Shown: piece by piece, positions 7,374 through 14,766 of the stretch
How positions within the stretch are numbered: position 1 is the first letter of the stretch
How the letters are laid out: each line of letters starts with the position of its first letter
NCBI RefSeq assembly: GCF_000518645.1
Contig: NZ_JADZ01000006.1
Coordinates: forward strand, 310,001-374,000
From: Curvibacter gracilis ATCC BAA-807
GTDB taxonomy: Bacteria; Pseudomonadota; Gammaproteobacteria; Burkholderiales; Burkholderiaceae_C
Direction: 5' to 3'
DNA: 64,000 nucleotides
Made by a program: the position numbers and the translations under genes
The notes under the pieces: generated by a model
What the model was told of the DNA's origin: nothing
Databases searched by the model: none
The model's input: the letters and a program-made list of their open reading frames with translations, nothing else

Positions 7374-8183
7374 ATGGGCCCTGCATCGCTCTCCCCATCG
7401 CTCTCCCCATCGCTGTCTGCGCCGCAGGTGGTCGGCATCCTGGGCGGCATGGGGCCGGCGGCAGGGGCCGATTTTGTGCGCCTGTTTGTCGAGGCCTGCT
7501 CGCGCCAGCTGCAGGCCCTGGGCCGGGGTGTGCAGGACCAGGCCTTCCCGGAGCACTGGCTGGCCCAGGTGCCGGTGCCGGACCGCACCGGCGCCTTGCT
7601 CAACCGCGACAGCGGTGCCCACCAGCCGCTGGAGCCCATGCTGCAGGCGCTGGGGCGGCTGGCCGCCCTGGGTGCGCGCAGCGTGGCCATGGCCTGCAAC
7701 ACGGCGCATGCCTGGCATGGGCGGCTGCAGGAGCGTTTTCCGCAGCTGGAGCTGCTGCATGTGGCCCAGGAGGTGGCGCAGGCCCTGCAGGCCCAGGGGG
7801 CGCGCCAGGCCATCCTGCTGGCCACCGAAGGCACTTACCGCAGCGGCCTGTATGAGCAGGCCCTGGGGCAGGCGGGCATTGCGCTGATCCTGCCCGATGC
7901 AGCCCAGCGCGAGCGCCTGATGCAGGGCATCTACCAGGGTGTCAAGCAGGGCGACCGGGTGTTGGCGCAGACCTGTTTTGCCGAGGTGGCCGCGGCCCTG
8001 CTGGAGCGGCACGGCGCGCAGCCGGTGCTGATGGCCTGCACCGAGATCCCGCTGGCCTTGCCCGGGGCGCCCGAAGTGGCGGGGGCCACCCTGATCGACC
8101 CGGCCCAGGTGCTGGCGCAGGCGCTGGCCGGTCGGGCGTATGGGGTGCCTGGCGTGTCCGGCCTGGCGCTTCAGATTTCGTAG
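7374..8183 (+). CDS. Aspartate/glutamate racemase family protein
   Basis: A 269-residue cofactor-independent amino-acid racemase. The family N-terminal GILGGMGPAAGADF and the two catalytic cysteines, MACNTAHAWHG and LMACTEIPLAL, are present, so the two-base Cys/Cys mechanism should be intact. The ATG lies 2 bp after the receptor stop. The first 15 residues are a low-complexity SLSP repeat encoded by a 12-bp tandem repeat; an alternative GTG at 7429 would begin right at the conserved core. Together with the receptor and divergent DadA-like oxidase it suggests uptake of an acidic amino acid, interconversion of L and D forms and oxidation of the D form. Confidence 0.85.
   Translation: MGPASLSPSLSPSLSAPQVVGILGGMGPAAGADFVRLFVEACSRQLQALGRGVQDQAFPEHWLAQVPVPDRTGALLNRDSGAHQPLEPMLQALGRLAALGARSVAMACNTAHAWHGRLQERFPQLELLHVAQEVAQALQAQGARQAILLATEGTYRSGLYEQALGQAGIALILPDAAQRERLMQGIYQGVKQGDRVLAQTCFAEVAAALLERHGAQPVLMACTEIPLALPGAPEVAGATLIDPAQVLAQALAGRAYGVPGVSGLALQIS
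7384..7419 (+). repeat. 12-bp tandem repeat in racemase N-terminus
   Basis: Three tandem copies of CATCGCTCTCCC (the last with changes) encode the repeated SLSP tetrapeptide. Being in-frame, copy-number change would alter length without breaking the gene. It lies upstream of the conserved racemase fold. Confidence 0.75.
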
Positions 8184-9118
8184 TCGGCGCTGCCGCCCGA
8201 TTCGTCCTGCAGGGCCTTCTCCACGATGGCTCGGTTCAGCGTGGGGGCAAAGGACTCGATGAAGGCATACACATAGCCGCGCAGGTAGCTGCCGCGGCGC
8301 ACGGCCAGGCGGGTCAGGTTGATACCGAACAGGTGGCCGGCGTCGATGGCGCGCAAGCCGGTGTCGCGCTCGGCCTCGTAGGCGATCGAGGCCACGATGC
8401 CGGCCCCCATGCCCAGCTCCACATAGGTCTTGATCACGTCGGCGTCCATGGCGCTGAGCACGATGTGCGGGTCGAGCTTGCGCTGGGTGAAGGCTTCGTC
8501 GATGTGGGTGCGGCCGGTGAAGCCGTTGTCGTAGGTGATCAAGGGCCAGGCGGCCAGGCGCTCCAGGGTCAGCGGCGCGTCCAGCAGCGGGTGGCCCGGC
8601 GGCACCAGCACCGAGTGTGTCCAGCGGTAGCAGGGCAGGGCGACCAGGGCCTCGTACTGGGCCAGGGCCTCGGTGGCGATGCCCACATCGGCCTCGCCCG
8701 ACAGCAGCATCTCGGCCACCTGGCGCGGCGAGCCCTGGTGCAGGTTGAGCTTGACGTTGGGGAACTGCTGGCGGAACTCCTGCACCGCGGCCGGCAAGGC
8801 GTAGCGGGCCTGCGAGTGGGTGGCGGCGATCGAGAGCTGGCCGTTTTGCTGGGCCACGAATTCCTGGCCGGCTTTGCGCAGGTTGGCGCTGTCGAGCAGG
8901 ATGCGCTCGATGATGGGCAGCACGTGCTGGCCCGGGTCGGTCAGGCCGGTCAGGCGCTTGCCGGCGCGCACGAACAGCTCGATCCCCAGCTCTTCTTCCA
9001 ACTCGCGGATCTGCCGGCTCACACCGGGCTGCGAGGTGTGCAAGGCATTGGCCACCTCGGTGAGGTTGAAGCCGCAGCGCACGGTTTCGCGAACGGAGCG
9101 CAGTTGCTGGAAGTTCAT
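8171..9118 (-). CDS. CysB-like LysR family regulator
   Basis: A 315-residue LysR protein of the CysB/Cbl branch. The N-terminus MNFQQLRSVRETVRCGFNLT and TSQPGVSRQIRELEEELGIE closely follows the CysB HTH, and GKRLTGLTDPG is the CysB-type linker. CysB proteins control sulfur assimilation in response to O-acetylserine or its N-acetyl derivative; no cysteine genes are adjacent. The stop overlaps that of the racemase gene by 13 bp (convergent). Upstream is an AT-rich stretch (9130-9190) unlike the rest of the window, a probable promoter and operator region. The ribosome-binding site is weak. Confidence 0.88.
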   Translation of the reverse strand: MNFQQLRSVRETVRCGFNLTEVANALHTSQPGVSRQIRELEEELGIELFVRAGKRLTGLTDPGQHVLPIIERILLDSANLRKAGQEFVAQQNGQLSIAATHSQARYALPAAVQEFRQQFPNVKLNLHQGSPRQVAEMLLSGEADVGIATEALAQYEALVALPCYRWTHSVLVPPGHPLLDAPLTLERLAAWPLITYDNGFTGRTHIDEAFTQRKLDPHIVLSAMDADVIKTYVELGMGAGIVASIAYEAERDTGLRAIDAGHLFGINLTRLAVRRGSYLRGYVYAFIESFAPTLNRAIVEKALQDESGGSADYEI

Positions 9119-9315
9119 TTTTTGAAGGGCTGGGGGGCTTTTAAATAAGGAAAAGTAATTATTGAAGCGTTTGATACAACATCCAAATACATAAAAGTGA
9201 CATGCATATGGGGTTTTCAGGGCTCTGTCACAGGGCGTGCACAGCACAGATTGGGGGGCATCCCCAATGCCGGTGAGCGGCCCTGAATGGCAGACTGGAG
9301 GTTTAGCCCGAACCC

Positions 9316-10482
9316 ATGAGCCCTGGTATGCCCCAACGCCGTCAATTTCTGTCTCTTGCTCCCCGGCTGCTGGCCGCCGCCGCAGCGCCGGCCCTGATCG
9401 GCCTGGCGCGGGCGCAGGAGGGGGTGTCCGGCCGCAGCGTGGTGATCGGCTCGTCGGCGGCGCTGTCGGGCCCGCTGGCGGCCCTGGGCCAGGACCTCAA
9501 GCTGGGCATCGACGCGGCCATGGGCCAGATCAATGCCCGTGGCGGTGTGCAGGGGCGCAGCCTGCAGCTGCAGATGGTGGACGACGCCTACCAGCCCAAC
9601 CGCACCCTGGACAACGTGCGCAAGATGGCCGGCGAGGGCGGTGTGCTGGCCTTGCTGTCCTGCGTGGGCACGCCCAACAACACCGCCATCCTGCCGGTGA
9701 TCGAGGAAAACAGCCTCCCGTATGTGGCGCCCCTGACCGGGGCCAGTTCGCTGCGCAAGGGCAGCAGCCGCAACCTCTTCCATGTGCGCGCCAGCTACAC
9801 CGATGAAACCCAGCGCCTGATCCAGCGCCTGGGCTCGATGGGGCTCAACGGCCTGGCCATCGTCTACCTGGACAACGGCTTCGGGCGCGAGGTGCTGGGC
9901 GATGCCCTCAAGGCCATGGAGGGGCAGGGCATGAAGGCCGTGGCCCAGGTGGCCTTGGACACCGGCGGCAAGAACCTGGCCGAGGTGGTGAACCAGGTGC
10001 TGGCGGCCAAGCCCAGCGCGGTGTTCATGGCCACGGCCGGCGCCGTGTCGCAGGCCTTGGTGATGGGCTTGCGCAAGCCTTCGCCGTCCATGCCGGTGGT
10101 CGGCCTCAGCGTCGCGCTGAGCAACGAGGGCGTGAAGGCGCTCGGCTCTCTGGGCAGTGGGGTGGCGCTGACCATGGTGTTTCCGGATCCGAACCGGGCC
10201 AAGATCCAGCTGGTGCGTGACTACCAGGCGGCCATGCGGGCCCTGGGCCAGACCGAGTTCTCGCCCGGCAGCCTGGAGGGCTACATCAACACCCGGGTGC
10301 TGGCCGAAGGCCTGGACCGCGCCGGCAAGGACGTCAACCGGGCCCGCCTGCGCAGCGCGCTGGCCGGCGTGCGCGGGCTGGATCTGGGGGGCTTTGTGGT
10401 CGACTTCGGCAATGCGCCCTATGTGGGCTCGCACTATGTCGAGCTGGGGGTGTTGGGGGCTTCGGGCCGTTTCGTGGGCTGA
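9316..10482 (+). CDS. Branched-chain amino-acid-type ABC transporter receptor
   Basis: A 388-residue periplasmic-binding protein of the Leu/Ile/Val (Peripla_BP_6) class. The signal sequence carries an RRQFLS motif, suggestive of Tat export, followed by an Ala-rich core ending in ARAQ. The mature protein begins VVIGSSAALSGPLAALGQDL, then GRSLQLQMVDDAYQP. GGAGG upstream supports the 9316 start. It is an orphan receptor: no permease or ATPase genes are next to it. The ligand could be an amino acid, amide or aromatic acid. Confidence 0.87.
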   Translation: MSPGMPQRRQFLSLAPRLLAAAAAPALIGLARAQEGVSGRSVVIGSSAALSGPLAALGQDLKLGIDAAMGQINARGGVQGRSLQLQMVDDAYQPNRTLDNVRKMAGEGGVLALLSCVGTPNNTAILPVIEENSLPYVAPLTGASSLRKGSSRNLFHVRASYTDETQRLIQRLGSMGLNGLAIVYLDNGFGREVLGDALKAMEGQGMKAVAQVALDTGGKNLAEVVNQVLAAKPSAVFMATAGAVSQALVMGLRKPSPSMPVVGLSVALSNEGVKALGSLGSGVALTMVFPDPNRAKIQLVRDYQAAMRALGQTEFSPGSLEGYINTRVLAEGLDRAGKDVNRARLRSALAGVRGLDLGGFVVDFGNAPYVGSHYVELGVLGASGRFVG

Positions 10483-10517
10483 AGCCCCTCCCCCAAGTGA
10501 TGGGGCCTGGGCCGGGC

Positions 10518-11078
10518 TCAGCCGGCCTGGATGACGGCACAGGCCACGCGCGGGCCGGAATTGCCGGTGGGCTGGGTGGTGTAGTCGTCGGGGTCGCGGT
10601 GCACGATCAGGCCTTTGCCGACGATGCTTTGCGGGCCGGCCACCAGGGTGATGCCCCGGCTTTCGAAGTCGACCCGGGCCACGCCCTGGGCGTCGGCCTT
10701 GAGCACGGGCAGGTCACCCACATGGTGGGCGCTGGCGTCATGCCGGCCATGGGCGCTGCCGCCGGGGTTGAAGTGGCCGCCGGTGCTCATGCCGTCGCCG
10801 CTGCTGCAGTCGCCTTTTTCGTGCACATGAAAGCCGTGTTCGGCATTCGGCTTGAGGCCGCTGATCTGGCCGCTCACGCGCACCACATCGCCACTCTGGC
10901 TGAAGCTCAGGCGGCCGCTGACGCTGTTGCCTCGGGTGGGCTGCAGATCGGCCACGGCCCGGGGGCCGGGCGGGGCGCTGGCGCAGCCGGCCAGGGCCAG
11001 GGCGACCAAGGCGCTGGCGCCGCACAGGCGGGCAATGCGGGAACGCGGTGTCGGAGCTTGCGGGGCTGTCGGGGTCAT
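10518..11078 (-). CDS. sodC: Cu-Zn superoxide dismutase lipoprotein
   Basis: A 186-residue SodC. The signal sequence ends in a lipobox (LALAGC, Cys32), so it is probably membrane-anchored in the periplasm. Metal ligands are all visible: HGFHVHEKGDC, GGHFNP, the HHVGDLP segment and the C-terminal VHRDPDDYTTQPTGNSGPR with the second disulfide Cys in RVACAVI. The conserved active-site Arg is in SGPR. It dismutates superoxide outside the cytoplasm. AGGAGG is 6 nt before the ATG. The uracil permease lies upstream on the same strand, 115 bp away. Confidence 0.96.
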   Translation of the reverse strand: MTPTAPQAPTPRSRIARLCGASALVALALAGCASAPPGPRAVADLQPTRGNSVSGRLSFSQSGDVVRVSGQISGLKPNAEHGFHVHEKGDCSSGDGMSTGGHFNPGGSAHGRHDASAHHVGDLPVLKADAQGVARVDFESRGITLVAGPQSIVGKGLIVHRDPDDYTTQPTGNSGPRVACAVIQAG

Positions 11079-11193
11079 GAGAATCCTCCTGAGGTGTGGA
11101 GGACCGAGGGTAGCGCAATCTGTGCACCAGAGGGGGCAGAGCGCGCCCTTGAACGCGTTCTCAGGCCCGGCCGGGCAGGCCGGGGGAGGCTCT

Positions 11194-12483
11194 TCAGGCA
11201 GAGCGCCGGTTGAGCAGGGCGTACAGCCCGATGGCGCCGAAGGTCGCGGTGCCGATGCCGCCCAGGCCGAAGTCGCCGAACTTCAGCGTGAAGTCGCCGG
11301 TGCCCAGGATCAGGGTCACGGCGGCCACGATCAGGTTCTTGTTGTCGGAGAAGTCGACCTTGTTGTCCACCCAGATCTTGGCGCCAGCCACCGCGATCAG
11401 ACCGAACACCACGATGGACACCCCGCCCATCACCGGCAGCGGGATGGCCTGGATCACGGCCCCGAACTTGGGGCTGAAGCCCAGCACCACCGCCAGCACG
11501 GCGGCGCAGGCGAACACGGCGGTGGAATAGATCTTGGTGGCGGCCATCACGCCGATGTTTTCGGCATAGGTGGTCACGCCGGTGCCGCCGGCGCTGCCCG
11601 AGAGCATGGTGGCCACACCGTCGCCGATGAAGGCCCGGCCCATGTAGGCGTCCAGGTTCTTGCCGGTCATGGCGGTCACGGCCTTGATGTGGCCCAGGTT
11701 CTCGGCCACCAGGATGATGGCCACCGGGGCGATCAGCAGCATGGCGTTGGCGCTGAACACCGGGCTGGCGAAGCCGGGCAGCCCCAGCCAGGCGGCATTC
11801 GCCACACCCGACAGGTCCAGCGCCTTGCCCAGGCCCAGGCCATTGGTCAGCAGCGCATAGATCACGCTGGCCACGATCAGGCCCACCAGGATCAGCAGGC
11901 GTTGCAGCATGCCGCGCGTCAGCACGGCCACCAGGCCCACGCAGACAAAGGTCACGGCCTGCATCCAGCTGTCGAAGTTGCTGGCCGCCATGTTCTTGAT
12001 CGGCACGCTGGCCAGGTTCAGGCCGATCACGGCCACCACCGCGCCGGTGACGACCGGGGGCATCAGGCGTTCGATCCAGCGCGTGCCCACGGCCTGCACC
12101 AGCACCCCGATGGCGGTGTAGATGGCGCCACAGGCCACGATGCCGCCCAGCGCCACCGCCATGCCCGCGTTCGGGCCCTTGCCCGCATAGCCCGAGGCGG
12201 CGATCACCACCCCGATGAAGGCGAAGCTCGACCCCAGGTAGCTGGGCACCTTGCCGCCGGTGATCAGAAAGAACACCAGCGTTCCGATGCCGCTCATCAG
12301 GATGGCGATGTTGGGGTCGAAGCCCATCAGGATCGGCGCCAGCACGGTGGCGCCGAACATGGCGATCACGTGTTGCACCCCCATCAGCGCGGTCTGCCCC
12401 CAGGGCAGTCGTTCATCCGGGCCGATCACCCCTCCCTGCTGCAACACCTCGGGGCTGCGCAGCCGCCAGTCGAATAGTCCCAT
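11194..12483 (-). CDS. uraA: Uracil permease (NCS2/UraA family)
   Basis: A 429-residue inner-membrane transporter of the nucleobase:cation symporter-2 family, with about 14 hydrophobic segments. MGVQHVIAMFGATVLAPILM, then SYLGSSFAFIGVV, and the NAT signature region with AENLGHIKAV and GGTGVTTYAENIGVMAATKI match UraA rather than xanthine/urate permeases. It imports uracil with protons. AGGAT precedes the ATG. No pyrimidine genes are adjacent. It lies upstream of sodC on the same strand, with 115 bp between them. Confidence 0.93.
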   Translation of the reverse strand: MGLFDWRLRSPEVLQQGGVIGPDERLPWGQTALMGVQHVIAMFGATVLAPILMGFDPNIAILMSGIGTLVFFLITGGKVPSYLGSSFAFIGVVIAASGYAGKGPNAGMAVALGGIVACGAIYTAIGVLVQAVGTRWIERLMPPVVTGAVVAVIGLNLASVPIKNMAASNFDSWMQAVTFVCVGLVAVLTRGMLQRLLILVGLIVASVIYALLTNGLGLGKALDLSGVANAAWLGLPGFASPVFSANAMLLIAPVAIILVAENLGHIKAVTAMTGKNLDAYMGRAFIGDGVATMLSGSAGGTGVTTYAENIGVMAATKIYSTAVFACAAVLAVVLGFSPKFGAVIQAIPLPVMGGVSIVVFGLIAVAGAKIWVDNKVDFSDNKNLIVAAVTLILGTGDFTLKFGDFGLGGIGTATFGAIGLYALLNRRSA

Positions 12484-12693
12484 GCTGAAATCCTGTCTGT
12501 TTGGTTAGAAACGCGGCGAATGCTAGCAGGGAGACGGGTGGTAAATGGCGGGGGCAGTACGGAGTGTTCGCGCTTTGACAAACGTGATAGGCGTTTGATC
12601 CAGCAGCGGTTTTTGTGCTGGTTCTGTTAACAAATTGATACGACAATCGGGGCTCTTGCGCCAACCTGCGACGGGCCACCCGCCCGCCACCTT

Positions 12694-13560
12694 GTGACCT
12701 CCAAGCTGCCCATTCCCGATATCGAAACCGCCCGCCGCAACCCGGCCGTGCGCGACATCCTGATTCCTCCTTGCCCGGAGCTGCTGGTGCGGCTGCAACA
12801 GGCCATCGCCCAGCGCGAGCCCGATGTGGAAGAGATTTCCCAGGTGGCCGCAGCCGATGTGGCCATGGCCGCGGCCTTGATCCGCCAGGCCAACAGCCCG
12901 CTGCACGGCCTGGCCCAGCCGGTCAACACCGTGGGCATGGCCTTGACGGTGCTGGGGGTGCGCCCCTCGGTGGAGTTGTTGACCGGCTTTCTGGTCAAAC
13001 ATGCCCTGCCCGTGCGTTCGGCGCTGTTGGACCATTTCTGGGAAAGTTCACAGCGCCGGGCCATCGCCTGCGAGCACATCGGGCGCCAGCTCTACAGCCT
13101 GGACCCGGGCCTGGGTTACAGCTTCGGCCTGTTCTGCCATGTGGGCATCCCGGTGATGATGCGGGCCGTGCGCGGCTACTCGGGCACCTTGACCGAGGCC
13201 CTGGCCCGCAAGGACCGCACCTTCACCCAGACCGAAAACGCCAACCACCGCACCGACCATGCCGTGGTCGGCGCCATCGTGGCACGCACCTGGCGCCTGT
13301 CCGACGAGGTGGCCCAGGCCATCTGGCTGCACCATGACTTTGCCTGCCTGGACGATGAACGCTTTCCGGACACCGTGCGCCACCTGGTGGCCATGGGCCT
13401 GATGGCTGAGTACCTGGTGGGGCAGCACGAACTGCTCGCACCCTCACGCGAATGGGGTCAGCACGGCGAAGCCTGCCTGGCCCACCTCAACGTCAACCAG
13501 GACGAGCTCAACCACTGGATTGATGAGTTGCACCCCGCTTTTGAGGCGGTGCACCTGTAA
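12694..13560 (+). CDS. HDOD domain protein
   Basis: A 288-residue protein made of one HDOD (degenerate HD) domain: PCPELLVRLQQAI, VAAADVAMAAALIRQANSPL, VGMALTVLGVRPSVELLTGF and a HD-like helix RRAIACEHI. The domain lacks clear catalytic HD metal ligands and is usually a signalling or scaffold module. The start is GTG with a poor ribosome-binding site. The preceding 210 bp hold a CCAGCA/TGCTGG hairpin (12600-12621) and the AT-rich TTAACAAATTGATAC, possibly the promoter. The gene converges with the Rpn gene, with 3 bp between stops. Confidence 0.82.
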   Translation: MTSKLPIPDIETARRNPAVRDILIPPCPELLVRLQQAIAQREPDVEEISQVAAADVAMAAALIRQANSPLHGLAQPVNTVGMALTVLGVRPSVELLTGFLVKHALPVRSALLDHFWESSQRRAIACEHIGRQLYSLDPGLGYSFGLFCHVGIPVMMRAVRGYSGTLTEALARKDRTFTQTENANHRTDHAVVGAIVARTWRLSDEVAQAIWLHHDFACLDDERFPDTVRHLVAMGLMAEYLVGQHELLAPSREWGQHGEACLAHLNVNQDELNHWIDELHPAFEAVHL

Positions 13561-13563
13561 GCC

Positions 13564-13857
13564 TCAGCCGGCTGAGTCCTGGGTTGCGAGCAGGGTTTCC
13601 AGGGTCGACGCTGTGAACAGCTGATCGGCCCAGTGCTCCAACTGAGGTGAGGATGCCGACTGAAGGCGCTGGCTGGCCCATTCTGGCAGCGGGCCAAAAC
13701 GCTGCTCCAGCAGCCGCCCCAGAAGTTGGCTGGCGCCTTGAGACAAGCCTTGGGATAAGCCCTGGGACAGACCTTGGGACATCCCGATCGACTGTCCTTT
13801 GGCCAGGCCTTTTTCAATCGCTTCGGTGTAGAGGCGCTCCAGGGTTTCTTCCAGCAT
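13564..13857 (-). CDS. Possible intragenic RpnS-like small protein
   Basis: Inside the Rpn gene, ATG at 13857 (MLEETLERLYTEAIEKGLAK) is preceded by GAAAGG at a 7-nt spacing, better than the signal of the full-length start. Translation would give a 97-residue C-terminal protein in the same frame, starting just after the nuclease domain and containing all SQGL repeats. In E. coli, Rpn genes are known to encode such a C-terminal small protein that inhibits the full-length nuclease. Production here is an inference from position and ribosome-binding site. Confidence 0.45.
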   Translation of the reverse strand: MLEETLERLYTEAIEKGLAKGQSIGMSQGLSQGLSQGLSQGASQLLGRLLEQRFGPLPEWASQRLQSASSPQLEHWADQLFTASTLETLLATQDSAG

Positions 13858-14583
13858 GGTGGGGCCTTTCAAAAGATCATCGATCTGATCGAGTTCTGCG
13901 GCGGCGATGTCCGGCATTTTGCGCCGGATCAGGCGTCGCAGCCAGAGGTTGACGGTTCGGCGCAGTGGTTGATGTTCGGGCGCTTGCAGGGCTTCGCCCA
14001 CGGCGGCGGCCAAGTGCGCGATGTCGGTTGGGGTGTTGCTGCGCTCCAGTTGAAACAAGGCGCTGGCCACGTTGCGCACACCTGGGGTGGAGGACAGCTG
14101 CAGTCGCGCCTCATCGATCAGGTGGTATCGCAGCTGGGGGCGAAACGGCGCCAGACCTGGCAGGCTGGGGGCAAAGCAGTCGGCCACGTTGGTCGGGCTT
14201 TTCCAGCTGCGACCCCCGTTGTAAAGCACGATGGGGATCAGGGCAGGCAACTTGCCCTGTTCGAGTTGTCCCTCTTTGATCAGATGTTGGCTCAACAGGC
14301 TGACGTAGGCCATCATCCGCACGGCCATCCATTCGTCAGGCTGGCTTTGGAACTCAAGCAACAGGTACACCCAGACCCAATGCGGCCCCACCTTCAGTCG
14401 CCACACCATGTCCTCATGCCGCTGTCGGTCGGTGTCGCTCACGTAGCTGGCATTGACGCGCTCCAGGCTGTCGAACTGAGCGGTTTGTGACCAGTCGCCC
14501 GGGACGAAGCCGATCAGCAGATCGCGCACCATCTCGGGGTGTGAGAACAAAAGCTTGTAATGGCTGTCGTGGGCGCTGGGCAT
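13564..14583 (-). CDS. Rpn family recombination-promoting nuclease
   Basis: A 339-residue PD-(D/E)XK nuclease of the Rpn/Transposase_31 family. The core is HDSHYKLLFSHPEMVRDLL, then RHEDMVWRLKV, YLLLEFQSQPDEWMAVRMMA and LIPIVLYNGGRSW; the D...E-x-Q residues form the expected active site. The C-terminal region carries four SQGL-type repeats (13732-13779), as in characterised Rpn proteins. The open frame extends to 14649, but family alignment favours ATG 14583; neither has a good ribosome-binding site. Despite the old transposase label there are no terminal repeats, so this is not an insertion element. Enterobacterial Rpn proteins cleave DNA, stimulate recA-independent recombination and have been linked to phage defence. 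An internal start is annotated separately. Confidence 0.88.
   Translation of the reverse strand: MPSAHDSHYKLLFSHPEMVRDLLIGFVPGDWSQTAQFDSLERVNASYVSDTDRQRHEDMVWRLKVGPHWVWVYLLLEFQSQPDEWMAVRMMAYVSLLSQHLIKEGQLEQGKLPALIPIVLYNGGRSWKSPTNVADCFAPSLPGLAPFRPQLRYHLIDEARLQLSSTPGVRNVASALFQLERSNTPTDIAHLAAAVGEALQAPEHQPLRRTVNLWLRRLIRRKMPDIAAAELDQIDDLLKGPTMLEETLERLYTEAIEKGLAKGQSIGMSQGLSQGLSQGLSQGASQLLGRLLEQRFGPLPEWASQRLQSASSPQLEHWADQLFTASTLETLLATQDSAG
13732..13779 (-). repeat. 12-bp coding tandem repeat (SQGL x4) in Rpn gene
   Basis: Four 12-bp units, variants of TCCCAAGGCTTG on the minus strand, encode SQGL-SQGL-SQGL-SQGA. Decayed copies (KGLAKGQSIGM) precede them. Polymorphic in-frame repeats at this place are a feature of Rpn genes. 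Confidence 0.85.
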
Positions 14584-14766
14584 GGTGGGCCCATGGTGGG
14601 GGGCGCTCAATGCTTTGTGGCGCGTCATGGGCTGGAATGCCCGGTCCATTTGATGAGTGGCGTCCTGTCAAACCCGTGACACGCAGGCCGCCAGACCGCG
14701 GGACATCCCGGCTGACGGGCGGGCGGGGCCGCTGCTAGTCTTGGGCCACAAGGAGACCGCAAGATC

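Noticed and set aside
13732-13779. CRISPR-like array
   Set aside because: Contiguous 12-bp in-frame coding repeats without spacers; no cas genes in the window.
13564-14649. Transposase or insertion sequence
   Set aside because: The Rpn protein carries an old Transposase_31 label, but there are no terminal inverted repeats, target duplications or second orf.
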